Assembly (NCBI GenBank): GCA_958450365.1
Contig: CAUEEP010000930.1
Span: forward strand, 496,001-560,000
DNA: 64,000 bases
From: Mesorhabditis belari
Taxonomy: Eukaryota > Nematoda > Chromadorea > Rhabditida > Rhabditidae
Reading direction: 5' to 3'
Shown: positions 1-10,825 of the stretch, one piece after another
How positions within the stretch are numbered: position 1 is the first letter of the stretch
Layout: each line of letters starts with the position of its first letter
Notes under the pieces: generated by a model
What the model saw: the letters and a program-made list of their open reading frames with translations, nothing else
Database searches by the model: none
What the model was told of the DNA's origin: nothing
Translations under genes and position numbers: made by a program

Positions 1-305
1 GCACATTCCGGTTAGTCAATATCCCTGCACGTTGTAAATGTATAAGCACTTGTTCTTCATTTGATAGAAGAAAAAACATCACACCGCACGAAAAAGAGAA
101 TGGAAAATCGGTTAGTTTTATCGAAATGCGTATAATTGACTGGATCTATGGGAAATGCAAAGTTGCGGTGGCTAGATCTGGGTGACTAGTCTACTATCTA
201 CTGCCTAGTCTGGTTTGCCATGCCCTAGCTAACTCATCCCGGCCCGAAAACGCAGTTAAACATCTTAGTAACCCAACAAGTGTACACCTCAAGAATCGTT
301 TTCAG
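1..305 (+). other. Probable intron of gene 1, no exon seen
   Basis: No open, spliceable stretch is visible here. The next exon (306) needs one base of a split codon from upstream, so this is best read as the 3' part of an intron. The exon that precedes the equivalent one in the paralogue (gene 2, 15823-15688) has no counterpart here, so the GTPase half of gene 1 must lie left of the window. Confidence 0.6.
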
Positions 306-3300
306 ATTGTGGCGACGATTTCTTGTCGATGCTCTGCGAGTGCGCGAATCATGTGCTGGAAAATTTGGTCCCAAAAATAGTGATGGGTACCCCACTGACT
401 GGGAGAACTTTGGGAGCATATGTGGAGGTAGAAAATCGATGTGATCACATCTACTAGCAAATCCCAATCTGTTATTTGTTGAGAATCTGTTATCAACTCT
501 TTTTAAAGACTAGATCATCAGCAAAACCTTCAGAATCTCGTCGATCACGTTCACTCAAACAGTCACAAGGCTATTTGCTCGGCCTTCGCGGTGAGATTTT
601 TCTGTTTTCAGTGATTTAGTCTTTCAGGCCACTTCACAACTCTTCTTTGAGAAGGCTCGCGTCGCTGGGAATGAGACTTTTGCGGGACTCCATGAAATGG
701 TACCATTTAAAAACTTTTATTGATCTGAAATAGTTACCATTGTTTTTTAGGAGTATATCAAAATTACTAGTATGTTTTTGCACTTACTGAAGCTTTAGCT
801 TGTTCGCGAGCATGGTCATCGCCCGATTCGACCCCGAGACTATGAGGAGGCCTTGCAGAATTTCATCCAACAAGCCATTGAGGTAAAAAGGAATTTTCCG
901 GACTCCAGGGCCTGAAAACTAGATTAGACCAAACAAAGAAAGACCAAAGCCAGGACAGAGAACATACCTGGTGGGCTTTATTACTTCTGTAAGCCAAAAG
1001 GACAGGTCAGCAGCCCAGTCTACAGGTTTGGCTCAGCTTGGTCGACAGTAAGTCTGGTCAGAGTTTGAGTACTTTTTTGATTTCAAACAAGAAGGAACTA
1101 AAAAACTTCAACGTACTTTTTATCCGTTCAGGCCTATAAATCGAGTCAGCTTTTCGGATCGGCTGAAGAGAAGAGCAAACATTTTGATGACTTCCGAAAG
1201 CTGCTCGAGGTTAGATTTCTTTCAGTAGATCGTTATAAAACTCAAATTTTCTTATGAAGTACAACTTCTAATTTCCAGGAAAGATGCCAGGAAAAGATCT
1301 CGAGCAATAAGGATCGCTATAGGGACATTCAAATGGCCGAGGCAGTCAATGGAGCTTACGAAGTGTACGAGAAAGGAATGAGGGTGAGAAAACTTTCAAA
1401 CCACAGTGCACCAGAAAGGGTGTATTTCGAAATTTTGAACACAAAATACACTAGATAGTTTAGCCTGATTTTGTCGAGAGTTTGGAGAAGAACAAGAAAG
1501 CTGAGTTTGTGAGAGACCGCCACAAGAAAGCTTTCCCCGAAGCGAGGAAGCATTTTGAAAATGGTTGGTGTTGGCATTACATTTGAGTTTAAAAAACTGT
1601 ATTAGACAATACTATAGGTATCTACAGTAATCAAGACCAGGAATCAAACTCCAATTTTTAGTTGTGCAAGACTTTCTCGATGAGCCCGATCTGATCGAGT
1701 ACAAGCGCAACTTGCTCAACGAGATGATTCAGGTGATTACTGTAAAACCCCAGTATTTGGACTATCTGGTAGTCAGCTAATAAAGCTTTTAAAGATTGAT
1801 ATGCTAACTTTATCCAAACCCCAAGCTTCAGGCTCGATATGAAGACTTGCAACAAGACAACGCCATTCGGCACCTTCACCAACAGGTCGACGAGATGTTC
1901 CAAGGATTGGTGGAAGAGCATTGGAAAGCTTTGAAAGAAGTAAGTGATTAGGCTTTGATACGAAAATTCGTATGCATCCAGTTTCTAGAATTTCCTACTA
2001 TTAGATCTAGAGCCAAGTCAGCTCTAGGATTGGCTTCTGACCTATCGTTGACCTGGTCCTGGCTCCTGGCTTGGGCCTTGCCAATCTTAGACCTGGCTTC
2101 TGACTTGCCTCTGGCTCTACGCGAATTTGAGATAACTTGATCCCAAAGCCCTTCAGAAGTTTGAGCTTTCAGCAAGTCGCCACAATCCAAGACGAGTCTC
2201 AGATCGAAGAGGCGATCGATGCCTGTCAGAATCTACTCCGGGGAAAGTACGGGATCAAAAAGGTGACTTTAGAGAAGCTGATAACTTGAAAACTCTATGA
2301 AATCTAAACTTTGTATAGCTCTATTCATATTCAGGCTGAATTCGTTGCCGATGTGGCGATCGCTTTGCCCAAGATCTCGCCCGAAATGATTGAGCGTCTG
2401 TTAGACAACTTCAGGGAGAGTCAATTGGCGCAATTCAAGGTGAAATCACTTAAAGTTCGATGTGAAGAAACTGGAGGCAAGACTACGATAGTCTTATAAA
2501 AATGGCATATTTTAGAAAACAACTAGGACGGAGAACTCTAGATGAACCTTGTGTTTTAGAAATGCGAGGACAGCTTCGAGATGGAGGTTCGCCACAATTT
2601 GAAAGTCGGCGCGCTCAACAAACAAATGGAGGATCTCCATTTGAAGCAAGCTGAAGACAAGACAAGATTGAAATCGCTTGAAGAGAAAACGAATGCTCAA
2701 ATCGAAGAGATCAATGAGGAATTGGGTTCGTTGTTTTGAAGTCATACTTGACATGAGGAAAAGTATCGGCAATAGAAATCGAATTTTTGGATCTTAGCGC
2801 TGACTTCTGAAAGTTCCGGTATACTGGGAATTATTCATCAATAACTATGTCTCCTAAACTCAACTTGGTTATTGAATTTCGTAAAGTTTAGTGATTTTGG
2901 TGAATTTGCTAACAATTAACTTGGACATTTGATTCATCTTAAGCCCGAATCGGCCCCCGGTTAACTCCCGGAATTTAGCCGGGGGTTAACTGCTGGTGAA
3001 ACATAGCCAGATGGAAGTCATTAAAATTTAAGTGCCATTTCAGGAACTGTATCTAATTGTTAGACAAAAAAGCAACCCATTTCTATTTTAGTGGAAGAGC
3101 GTCGACTCCGTGTCGAGGCCGAGAGTGGCGGCTCAAATGTGCAGGCATTATTGAAAGCGATGAACGAGAATTCACAAGCGTAATTAATAAAAATCCACTA
3201 AAGAATCAAGAACCCTAAACTCTTAATTTCATAAAAACTATCTTTATCCTTTTAGTCAGAATTCTAGTCAAAACTTTTCTCACTATAAGCTTAGCCAAGA

Positions 3301-4274
3301 AAATGAGTCAGACCTGGAATACTTGATTCTAAAAGCTATCTTAACACACAGTACTTCCATTGTAAATGTAGTTTTTAAACCAAAGTTGTACTTTTTAGCC
3401 AAATGGAGCAAATGCGGCACGAAAGGGCCGAGCGAATCGACCGCGAGGAAAGAGATCGTCAAGAAATGAAGAGACGTTACGAGAGAGACATGGAAATAAT
3501 GAGAATGGTGAGGAAAAGCTAAGCTAATTCTCTAAATTTGAATGTTTACTTACACAACGAAAGCGTCATTCCCAGGAACAACAAGAGCGTATTCGTCGCG
3601 ACGACGCTCGAGACCAGAAGAGACGCGAAGAGATAAGGGTGAGGGGCATTTGAAAGGCTATTTTTGTGCTTTTAGACTTTATGAGGATGGAAAACTGACC
3701 CAAGAACGGTTGGCAAAACTAGACCCAGACCGGAGATAAAGGCCGGTTTTTTCCAGCTTGTCTGACTTGTCTGGTCGGCTTGTCAACAACCAGTCAGCAG
3801 CCTAGCATCAAGACTCGGCCCTGGTCCTGGACCTAAAATTGGTCGAGTCTTCGACTAGGCTGATACTAGTTTGGGCGCTGGTCGGGACTAAACCAGGCTC
3901 TCAAAAATGTGAGGCGAGGACTCTACCCGCTGACCACGAACACATTTTGCCTGCCCGAAAGAAGTTCCTTTATAGTCTACCTGACCCGGCCAGAGGGGTG
4001 TCTTGAGACTGGCCCTGGTCTGGCCTGATCCGGCCGAGTTTGACCTAATTGGCTAGGGTAAGGTTTTTCCACGAAATAGCTTTTAAACTCATCCCATTCT
4101 CTGCTTAGCCTCCCTGCAGTGGTTTTACTCACAAAATAGAATCCTCACTTTAAATCTCATTTCCAGATGCAACAGAAGGCGATGGAACAGCAGCGACAGG
4201 AACACGAGGCCGAAATGGCCGCCATCCGTAACCGACCTCCGCCACCAAAACCCAAGATTTGCTCAATTATGTAA
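306..4274 (+). CDS. Gene 1: atlastin/GBP-like GTPase, C-terminal helical half with CaaX box (5' partial)
   Basis: Sixteen exons: 306-427, 534-590, 628-699, 799-882, 1132-1209, 1279-1383, 1464-1563, 1662-1732, 1832-1939, 2173-2262, 2335-2439, 2560-2725, 3092-3179, 3399-3507, 3576-3638, 4167-4274. They join in frame to 507 residues plus stop. The first two exons (CECANHVLENLVPK, then NLVDHVHSN) match the atlastin/GBP region just after the GTPase core; the rest is helical, and the last five exons are very rich in E, K, R and Q, as in a coiled coil. The protein ends in Cys-Ser-Ile-Met, a CaaX prenylation signal; M at the end favours farnesylation. Vertebrate GBPs use the same trick, atlastins do not. 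P-loop and switch motifs are not in the window. Twelve consecutive exon lengths are identical to those of gene 2. Inferred role: prenylated, membrane-bound large GTPase. Confidence 0.85.
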
Positions 4275-4970
4275 AGAGACATCGTTTTTGACTCACGATT
4301 ATTGTCAGATCTTGATTTCAATCCAATGATATTATTGCTAAGAAATTTTTTTCCAATTTATCTCGCTCTTTTCGATAGTTTTTATCAAAATCTTGTCACT
4401 CTGAAAGTTTTGAATTCATGATTTTTTTGTTAAAAAGTGTTTATCAACTTTTGATTATAGTTGAATTAATAGTTCACGAGAGAATTGTGCTAAGAAAGCT
4501 TTTTACTTGGCCTTTTTTGACAATAACCCTATTGACTAGATAATTGTTGAAAATTCAGTGCTTTTATGAATCAAAAACTATTTATCACAGCACCGTAGCA
4601 CAAATTGAATTCATAAACGTTGAAAACTTGATGTTTTTTCAATCACCAGCAATCGTCGAGATTAACACAATGCACCCGATAGGGACAAAGAAATCAATCA
4701 TACAACAGCATAAAACATTCTCACAAGAGCTTTGACTTTAGAAAATATATTGTCTAAGCTTTTCGCTTTGATTCAGAAATTTTGATCGGCAACTCATGGA
4801 GCGCTTCGAATAGAATACGGTAGGTTTCTTGAGCTCTAAAATTTTCGTAGATCATGGTTTGAAAATCTCTTGGTTTTCAAAGCGTTTGGTGCTCTAGGTG
4901 TAATAAGTTTTAAAAGCTACTTAAACAGTTCCAAAACTATAAAAACATGCAAAGGTAGCGCCGATTCAAT
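4275..4970. other. Intergenic, no gene seen
   Basis: AT-rich spacer after the stop of gene 1. A 63-codon open frame at 4544-4735 has no splice context, no recognisable motif and low-complexity composition; I take it as chance. Confidence 0.5.
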
Positions 4971-4974
4971 TATT

Positions 4975-5430
4975 ACAGTCAGCAAAAAAGGCTTGCACCA
5001 TTGTCTCCCAAAGGCTTAAAACAAAAAATTTTTCGCAAAAATAAGCGTTTCGGAGCAAACTTGTTGGCAACTAATTCTACCATTGTGGTCTAGTTTCCGA
5101 ATATATTATTCATTTTTATTACAAGTTATTACTTTTGACGTAAAAAATAAGTTTTATTAGAGACACCCAGTCTAGAGCGCAAAAAAGTCTTGCACCATCG
5201 TTGTATTCTGCTGTAAACTTTTTCTTTTTCTTTTCTGACTTTGTTTTTTGTGCATTAATTTATTTTTTTTAGATGCCCTGCGAGCGATATCTGGACACTT
5301 CGACCAAGGAAAGCATTGTCAAAGCCCGTCAAGGAGGGGTGAAAGTGAAGGCCATTTGTGATCTCTTTATCGTTCACCGCTCCACCGTCTCCTGGCTTTG
5401 TAAACGACAAAAACTGGACAAACAAAACGG
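4975..5430 (+). mobile_element. Tc1-like element remnant with HTH fragment
   Basis: Two related blocks, CAGTC followed by GCAAAAAAGGCTTGCACC (about 4977) and GCAAAAAAGTCTTGCACC (about 5178), lie about 200 bp apart in the same orientation. This fits the left inverted repeat of an IR/DR-type Tc1 element. At 5273 an ATG opens a frame whose first 45 residues (KESIVKARQGGVKVKAIC then a turn and HRSTVSWLCKR) read as the helix-turn-helix of a Tc1/Tc3-type transposase. The catalytic domain is absent and the frame then runs into an inverted repeat, so the element is broken. No right end was found. Confidence 0.45.
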
Positions 5431-5499
5431 CAAAAACAAAAATTTTAATTTTAACAAATTTAAAATATTTGCGCAAAAGACGTTTTTGTGGGTCCATCA

Positions 5500-5640
5500 C
5501 GGTTGCGCCGCAAGCCAAAACCGAAAATTGCGTCGACGAATTACGAATTTTGCGCCGAAAGACCAGAAGCGAAAATTGTGCTGCCGAATTTTGCGCCGAC
5601 GAATTTTCGTTTTTGGCTTGCGGTGCAATCTTCACGGCGT
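5500..5640. repeat. Imperfect hairpin repeat
   Basis: The segment GCGCCGCAAGCCAAAACCGA near 5507 returns as its reverse complement near 5600-5635 (TCGTTTTTGGCTTGCGGTGC), with GAATTTTGCGCC blocks inside. It is much richer in CG than its flanks, and is followed (5670-5735) by several direct copies of GTGCGCAAAAGAC. Probably a small foldback element inside the Tc1-like remnant. It explains why several frames are open here. Confidence 0.6.
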
Positions 5641-5984
5641 AATCATCATGGTCCCGTTTTTGTTTGTGTGCGCAAAAGACTTGTGCGCAAAACTACGTGC
5701 GCAAAAGACGCTTTTGTGTGTGCGCAAATGGCGGTGCGGTATTGTCATAGTCCCGAAAGCCTCATGGTTGTGGCACTATTTTCTTGCTTCTAATTCTTTT
5801 AAACACTCGCTGATTTGCTCTGTATCTAAGTTTAACTCTGAAATTATTATAGTGTATGTTTTCCTTGCCAAAAAGACTCGCTTTTTTATTATTTATTGCT
5901 CTCCTGATGTAAATTTAGCGGACACATCTTCTCTTTTTAACCACCGACATTTTTAAATTCTGCTGAGTTAAACATTCTACTAGG

Positions 5985-7260
5985 TAGACTAGCCCATTTT
6001 TAGAGCTAAAAGTAGACTAGCCCATTTTTTCCGTCGTTCCTATTTGAAAACCCTTAAACGACTCTCTAGTTAGTAGGGAACTGAATAAGCTGTCCAAATA
6101 TTATCGTAAATTTGAGGAGAATATTGAAAGAGATTCCATTAAATCCAAAAATGGGAAGTCTCTTTGCACATATATTAGGTTGATGCATAAGTCTTTTCGT
6201 TTTTTTCGTACTTCTGTTAAAAAGTAACAAATTCACCAATTAATCTATAGTTTGCTCTATAAAAAAAGTGTTTTTTGTTCAATTTCCATCTTTTTAAATC
6301 AATTTCGGTTCACTTTCAAGCAAATTCGAGAGTGAAAAACGCCTTTTTCGTAAAAATCTATAAAAACCTCTACGAAGAAATTGGCTGAATCAATTTCTCT
6401 GAAATTTTGGCGAAATATCAAACTTTTTTTTCTCTATCTTTTATCTATTGACACGAAGATAGGTTTTCTTTAGCTAAGGTGTCTAAACCGCATCATCGAG
6501 TTAGCCCTTTTTGACTACCCGACTTCATACTCTCAAGAAAATCCAGGCATAAAATATTTTTAAACCCGTTTTAATGTTATTTTGCAGAAAAATAATTGGT
6601 TTTTCTAATGAAATCAACCGTAGTTTAATTGGTGCATTTGTTGGCTTGAAACGGCAGACGAAAAGGAACGAAAAGACTTATGCATCAACCTAATATTAAT
6701 TCTAAAACTAAGGACCCAAGCCAAGCTTCAAATTCCTTTCTTGATCCATCCAATTGCTAAATTCTTTCACAGCGTTTGCAATAGCTAGAAACCTAACAAA
6801 CCCTTTCTGGCTTTTCTACCTAAACAGATCCCACCATAAGCAAAATTTCTTCTTACAGCCAGCAACATCGAAGCTGCTTTCAAAAAGTTGGGGCTCAAAA
6901 AATCGCTTAGTCCAGACAAGACTACTGCTTTTGCTCTAAAGAGAGTGTGGAAAATTCTAGTCTATCCTCTTGCCTAAATGCTTTAATAAAATTTTACTTG
7001 TCTCTGAGGTTACTTGTCTACTGGAAACAATTTCTTGTGTCATCTCTTCTCAAAAAAAAATCGTCCAAGAACATATTCGCTAATCGCTAATTACCGTCCC
7101 ATTTCTCTAACCTCCCCTGTGTCAAAAGTTTTTGGAATCATCATAAAAGATAAAATTTCCCCTCATTTTGACAAATAGAACCCTTTTCTCTGACCAACAG
7201 TTTGGCTTTTTTAAAAATAAATCCACCATTCTCAACTTATTTTAGCCTATCAAGCTTTAC
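5985..7260 (+). pseudogene. Non-LTR retrotransposon (LINE) fragment, decayed
   Basis: Before the inserted MITE, 6100-6174 reads KFEENIERDSIKSKNGKS and after it the frame resumes (INSKTKDPSQASNSFLDPS), the usual linker between endonuclease and reverse transcriptase in CR1/jockey-like LINEs. At about 7087-7170 the RT block ANYRPISLTSPVSKVFGIII is clear, followed by a frameshifted continuation of the same domain (up to about 7240). Stops and frameshifts show that it is dead. A related C-terminal piece lies at 43100-43490; the two could come from the same family. Confidence 0.7.
6175..6693. mobile_element. 519-bp mariner-type MITE, copy A
   Basis: Perfect terminal inverted repeats start TTAGGTTGATGCATAAGTC and the element is flanked by TA on both sides, the mariner target. 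It has no transposase frame. A second full copy, in the opposite orientation, lies at 52733-53256. Copy A sits inside the LINE fragment, which is thus older. Confidence 0.9.
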
Positions 7261-8690
7261 GGTTTAGCATTAATCTACAGTGCTTTTTCAGAGGAACGAT
7301 TTGTGTTTCGAGGAGATGCAAGATTTCGCCTTCAAAGTCACCCATCGGTTGTCGATTCAATTCCCTCCCTCATTGATGCAATATTTGGATGAGAATTTTC
7401 AAAGATCCGTTGGTCTAGAGTGTGCTCATTGTTGACAGACAATTTGTCAGACAAATTTGCATTGACAACTTTTTTGTCAGACAATTGATCCGACAAACTT
7501 CCGACAACGCATTTTCTAAAAGGTGCGCTTTTTAAGCAAAGCTATAAAGGCCGCGCGAAAAAAATGTGCAAAATTTCCTTGAATTGTAGTAATGGATAGT
7601 TTTATCTAAGGATTTAGGTTTTTAGGGCGTGAAATTTGTTTTTGAATAGCTCTAGTGCAAATGTAGACAATAGGCCTGGTAAATTCGTAAATAATATAAT
7701 TTTTTAATAGTGTTTCTTAACTTTTTCCGTTTTAAGTATGTTTTCTTTAATTTTACATAGCATTTTAAAATTTTTAAGTTTTAGAGAACTTTTGACATGA
7801 GCTGCGACGAAAATCAAATCTTTCGCGCGGTCTCCGACTTCAGGAAATGCGGAGAACGACCATCTTAAGGTATTTTTTTGCTTCTCTTTAGACTTTTTCA
7901 ACAAATTAAACAAAATTGTTTTAGGGTTGTTGATGTGGACTCTCTTACGCTCGTCGACTTTCAAGAAGACTAGAATGACAAGCAACGCGGCAGCTTTACG
8001 AGGACGGTTTTTTTTCTTGCATAGTTTTCGTAATTTTAACAAAATACCGGGGTTAATTTCGCTTTTTTTAGTAAAGAAGAAAAGAAATGGAGGAACCACA
8101 ATGATTAGCAACAAATTAACAAAGATCAACAACTATAAAAAGGTAAACTTTCTTTATAATTCCATAGATATAAAATCTTCCTCATCACGGGTTTTTGTGA
8201 TCAGACAGTGATTCAGCCTCCAATGAGCATCCCGCTAGGGCCATTTCCGTTAGGGCTAACTGCTTTTCTTCGTACAAAATAGATGGGGAATTCTTGATGA
8301 TAATCTTGCTAAATTTTTTTAAAACCCAAACTGCGAAAAATAAGACCTAGCGGAATTTGTGAGGGCCGTAGCGAGGAACAGTCGGCTGTCATCGCCCAGA
8401 GTCGGCTGTCAATCTGCTTTTTTGAGAATCAAAGAAGATTCGTGTGACGTTGTCCGCTCCGCATCGATTGAAGTAATCGGTATAAGGAGGTACTTTGATG
8501 CAATTTTGTAAAGCTATAATCATACGGGTTTTATATATGTTGTAGGTAAGACCAGGGTACCGTAGGGAACTTGGAGCGATTTTCTTTTTTGGGCTCTCTG
8601 TTGTATCTATCATAGGTTGCGTAGGCCTCGGTACTAAAATACCAAGTTTTATAAATACGCCCTAATAATCATTATATCTTTGCTTTGGCT
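7261..8690. other. Repeat-derived spacer, no confident gene
   Basis: 7289-7438 is an exon-like open stretch after a TTTTTCAG acceptor (reads EEMQDFAFKVTHRLS, later LECAHC then stop), but no partner exon was found. 7430-7510 has several copies of TTGTCAGACAA in both orientations. An open frame on the minus strand at 8389-8613 has no motif I know. The stretch probably belongs to the surrounding transposon remains. Confidence 0.35.
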
Positions 8691-8693
8691 CAC

Positions 8694-10319
8694 CAGCACA
8701 TTTGTTCCAATCACTTTCGTCTTTGGCCATTGGATTGAATGGTATTTGATGGTCGAGGAATGATGCCTCCTATAATAGGTTTTTGTCAAAAATTAGCTAA
8801 TTTTTTATGTCAAATATCGAGATTATAACGGAGTCTTTAGCTTGTGAAGCTCAAGAAATTTCGTAGCTAAGGGGGTTGCGTTGTTCTCTAGTTGAATTTC
8901 CTCTAAGGTGACTCGGTAGGGAACCGCCAAGACTTCGCAGAACTCAATTATTTTTTTGTTCCTCGTCCTTGTGAATGATAGTTCGGCTTAACTTCACAAG
9001 GATCTCGTTGAGAAATTCAAGCTAAGCTTTTTTTTGTTTGACTATAATTAGAAAGTAGAACAAACATTTTTTAGGCTGTTTTTAAGCATATCGAAGGTGG
9101 ATCCCCAGCGCGTCGCAACGTCTAACTGTGGTCTAGTTGAGGTTGGAAATCTTCGTTTAAATGCTTCTTTTAAATTCTTCTTTTAGAACGATGCTTTTGG
9201 ATAGAGCCACGACCGCGTTTCTAAGTTTTTCCACCGACTGTGACATGTCTACCTCTTCTTCAAATTTCTTGACTACATTGTGAATGAGGTGAGCAAAGCA
9301 ATGTATGCTAAAATAAGATAGAGTCACTAATTGCTTTGGCCAATTCAACCGTGGAGTATTCATGTTTATGGCTGCATTTGTGTTGGCTCCAGCACCGTCT
9401 GCTACAAAGAATTGAACTTTGTCTGCTAAGCCATAAGACTCGAGAACGCCGCTAACATCTTTAGTGATTACATAAGCCGTGTGTGTGGATTCTAAGCGTT
9501 AATATTAGGGACGATTTGAAAAGTTAAACCTTGCAAATTATTTAACGGCAGGATGGCATCTCGCTTCTTGCCATTTGCGTCAAGAAAGTGGGCAAGAGTG
9601 ATGTTGTAATTCAAAGGATTTCTTTGAGCTGTGTATGCGTCACTTGAAATCGAACATTCCACAATTTCTTTTAGCCTTTCCCTTATTTGGTCTTCGAGTC
9701 TACCGATCGTTGAATTTTTTATGGTGTCGATCCTAAACTTTTTTTTTGTAGTAAATAAATTTTTATAAACCTTTTTTGACTAGGCATTTTGATATTTTGC
9801 GCATTAAACCATGCTTTCCACCTTTTGCTACGACTAAGCTGGGTAATGAAGATATTAGTTTCGGCCATACCTAGTGTCAAAAGCGTATCGTTTTTCCTAG
9901 AAAAGGTGGCCATTTAAAAAATTTATATCACTAACAATGCCATCACATTTGCAGCTGCACCTTCAATCATTTCTACAATGTTGGCTATAGTGTTATCGCG
10001 GTGAATTTCTGCCGCTGTCCACTCCAACGGATGCTCTGACTGGCTTAAGGTTTGCAAAAATAAAGTAAATCTACTTTTTGATGATGTTTCATGGCGTAGA
10101 GGGCGCCAATGGCATAGTTTGCAATTGCGTTTCTGGGGCATAAATTGCATTGTGCTCGAGTCTCTTTACTGCTCACATCCATATACTTTGACATAAAATC
10201 CCCGGCTAGTGAGGACATTTTAGATTTACGCGAAGGAGTTGCGGAATTCTTTAAAATGATTTATAAGCGTAAAGGCAACTATCACTAGAATTTACCCTAT
10301 TACTAGGGGAAGCATCCAT
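8694..10319 (-). pseudogene. hAT-family transposase relic
   Basis: On the minus strand a start at 10319 (MDASPSNR, then a donor GTAAAT) leads to a BED-like zinc finger piece (RAQCNLCPRN, later MKHHQK, about 10180-10080). Downstream come SSDAYTAQRNPLNYNITLAH and FVADGAGANTNAA (about 9640-9380), a His-Cys-Phe-Ala-His motif at about 9290, and LDVATRWGSTFDMLKN at about 9100, the RWGST signature of hAT transposases. A last exon-like piece (8769-8694) ends at a good donor. Several in-frame stops and a truncated C-terminal dimerisation region suggest that it is dead, but some breaks may be introns. It faces the 3' end of gene 2. Confidence 0.75.
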
Positions 10320-10825
10320 TTTCTCTCACAATCACACGGTTTTCTACGCAGTACTCTAAATAGTAGGAATTACCAATTTAACCTGTTTGAAAAAGAGAAA
10401 AAAATAAAAAGTTAAGGAAAGGGTAATAGAAAAAAAAGCGCAAGATTTTAATGTACATTTTGAAACATTTGCTGATGCAAAATTTTGTAATAAAGTGTAC
10501 AGTTTCAGAGTTTCTATAGTTTCAGAGAAGCAAAGTTTATACACGCATTTATATCAGCAAAGTATTTCGGTAAGAAAACTTGAGTACACTAGATTGATCG
10601 TGTTTCTATATTTTTTAAAATAAAAGAATGGTGGTTATATTGAAACGCTACCGTTAAGAATACGAAATGAAATAATTTTAACAACAAGAAGGCCCAAAAT
10701 TGTGATAAGTTCAGCTGAAAAGTTTACAATAACAGCAAAAAGTGAATCAAATAAAATCCAAGTAAAGACATTGTAAAAGTACAGACTTAAAGCATAGCTT
10801 AAAACAACTTCTGAAGACAATTTCT

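Noticed and set aside
276..480. Minus-strand frames at 234-496
   Set aside because: They are shadows of the first visible exon of gene 1, which is supported by its match to gene 2.
5273..5956. A 227-residue transposase gene
   Set aside because: Only the first 45 residues look like a helix-turn-helix; the rest is read through a hairpin repeat and lacks any catalytic motif.
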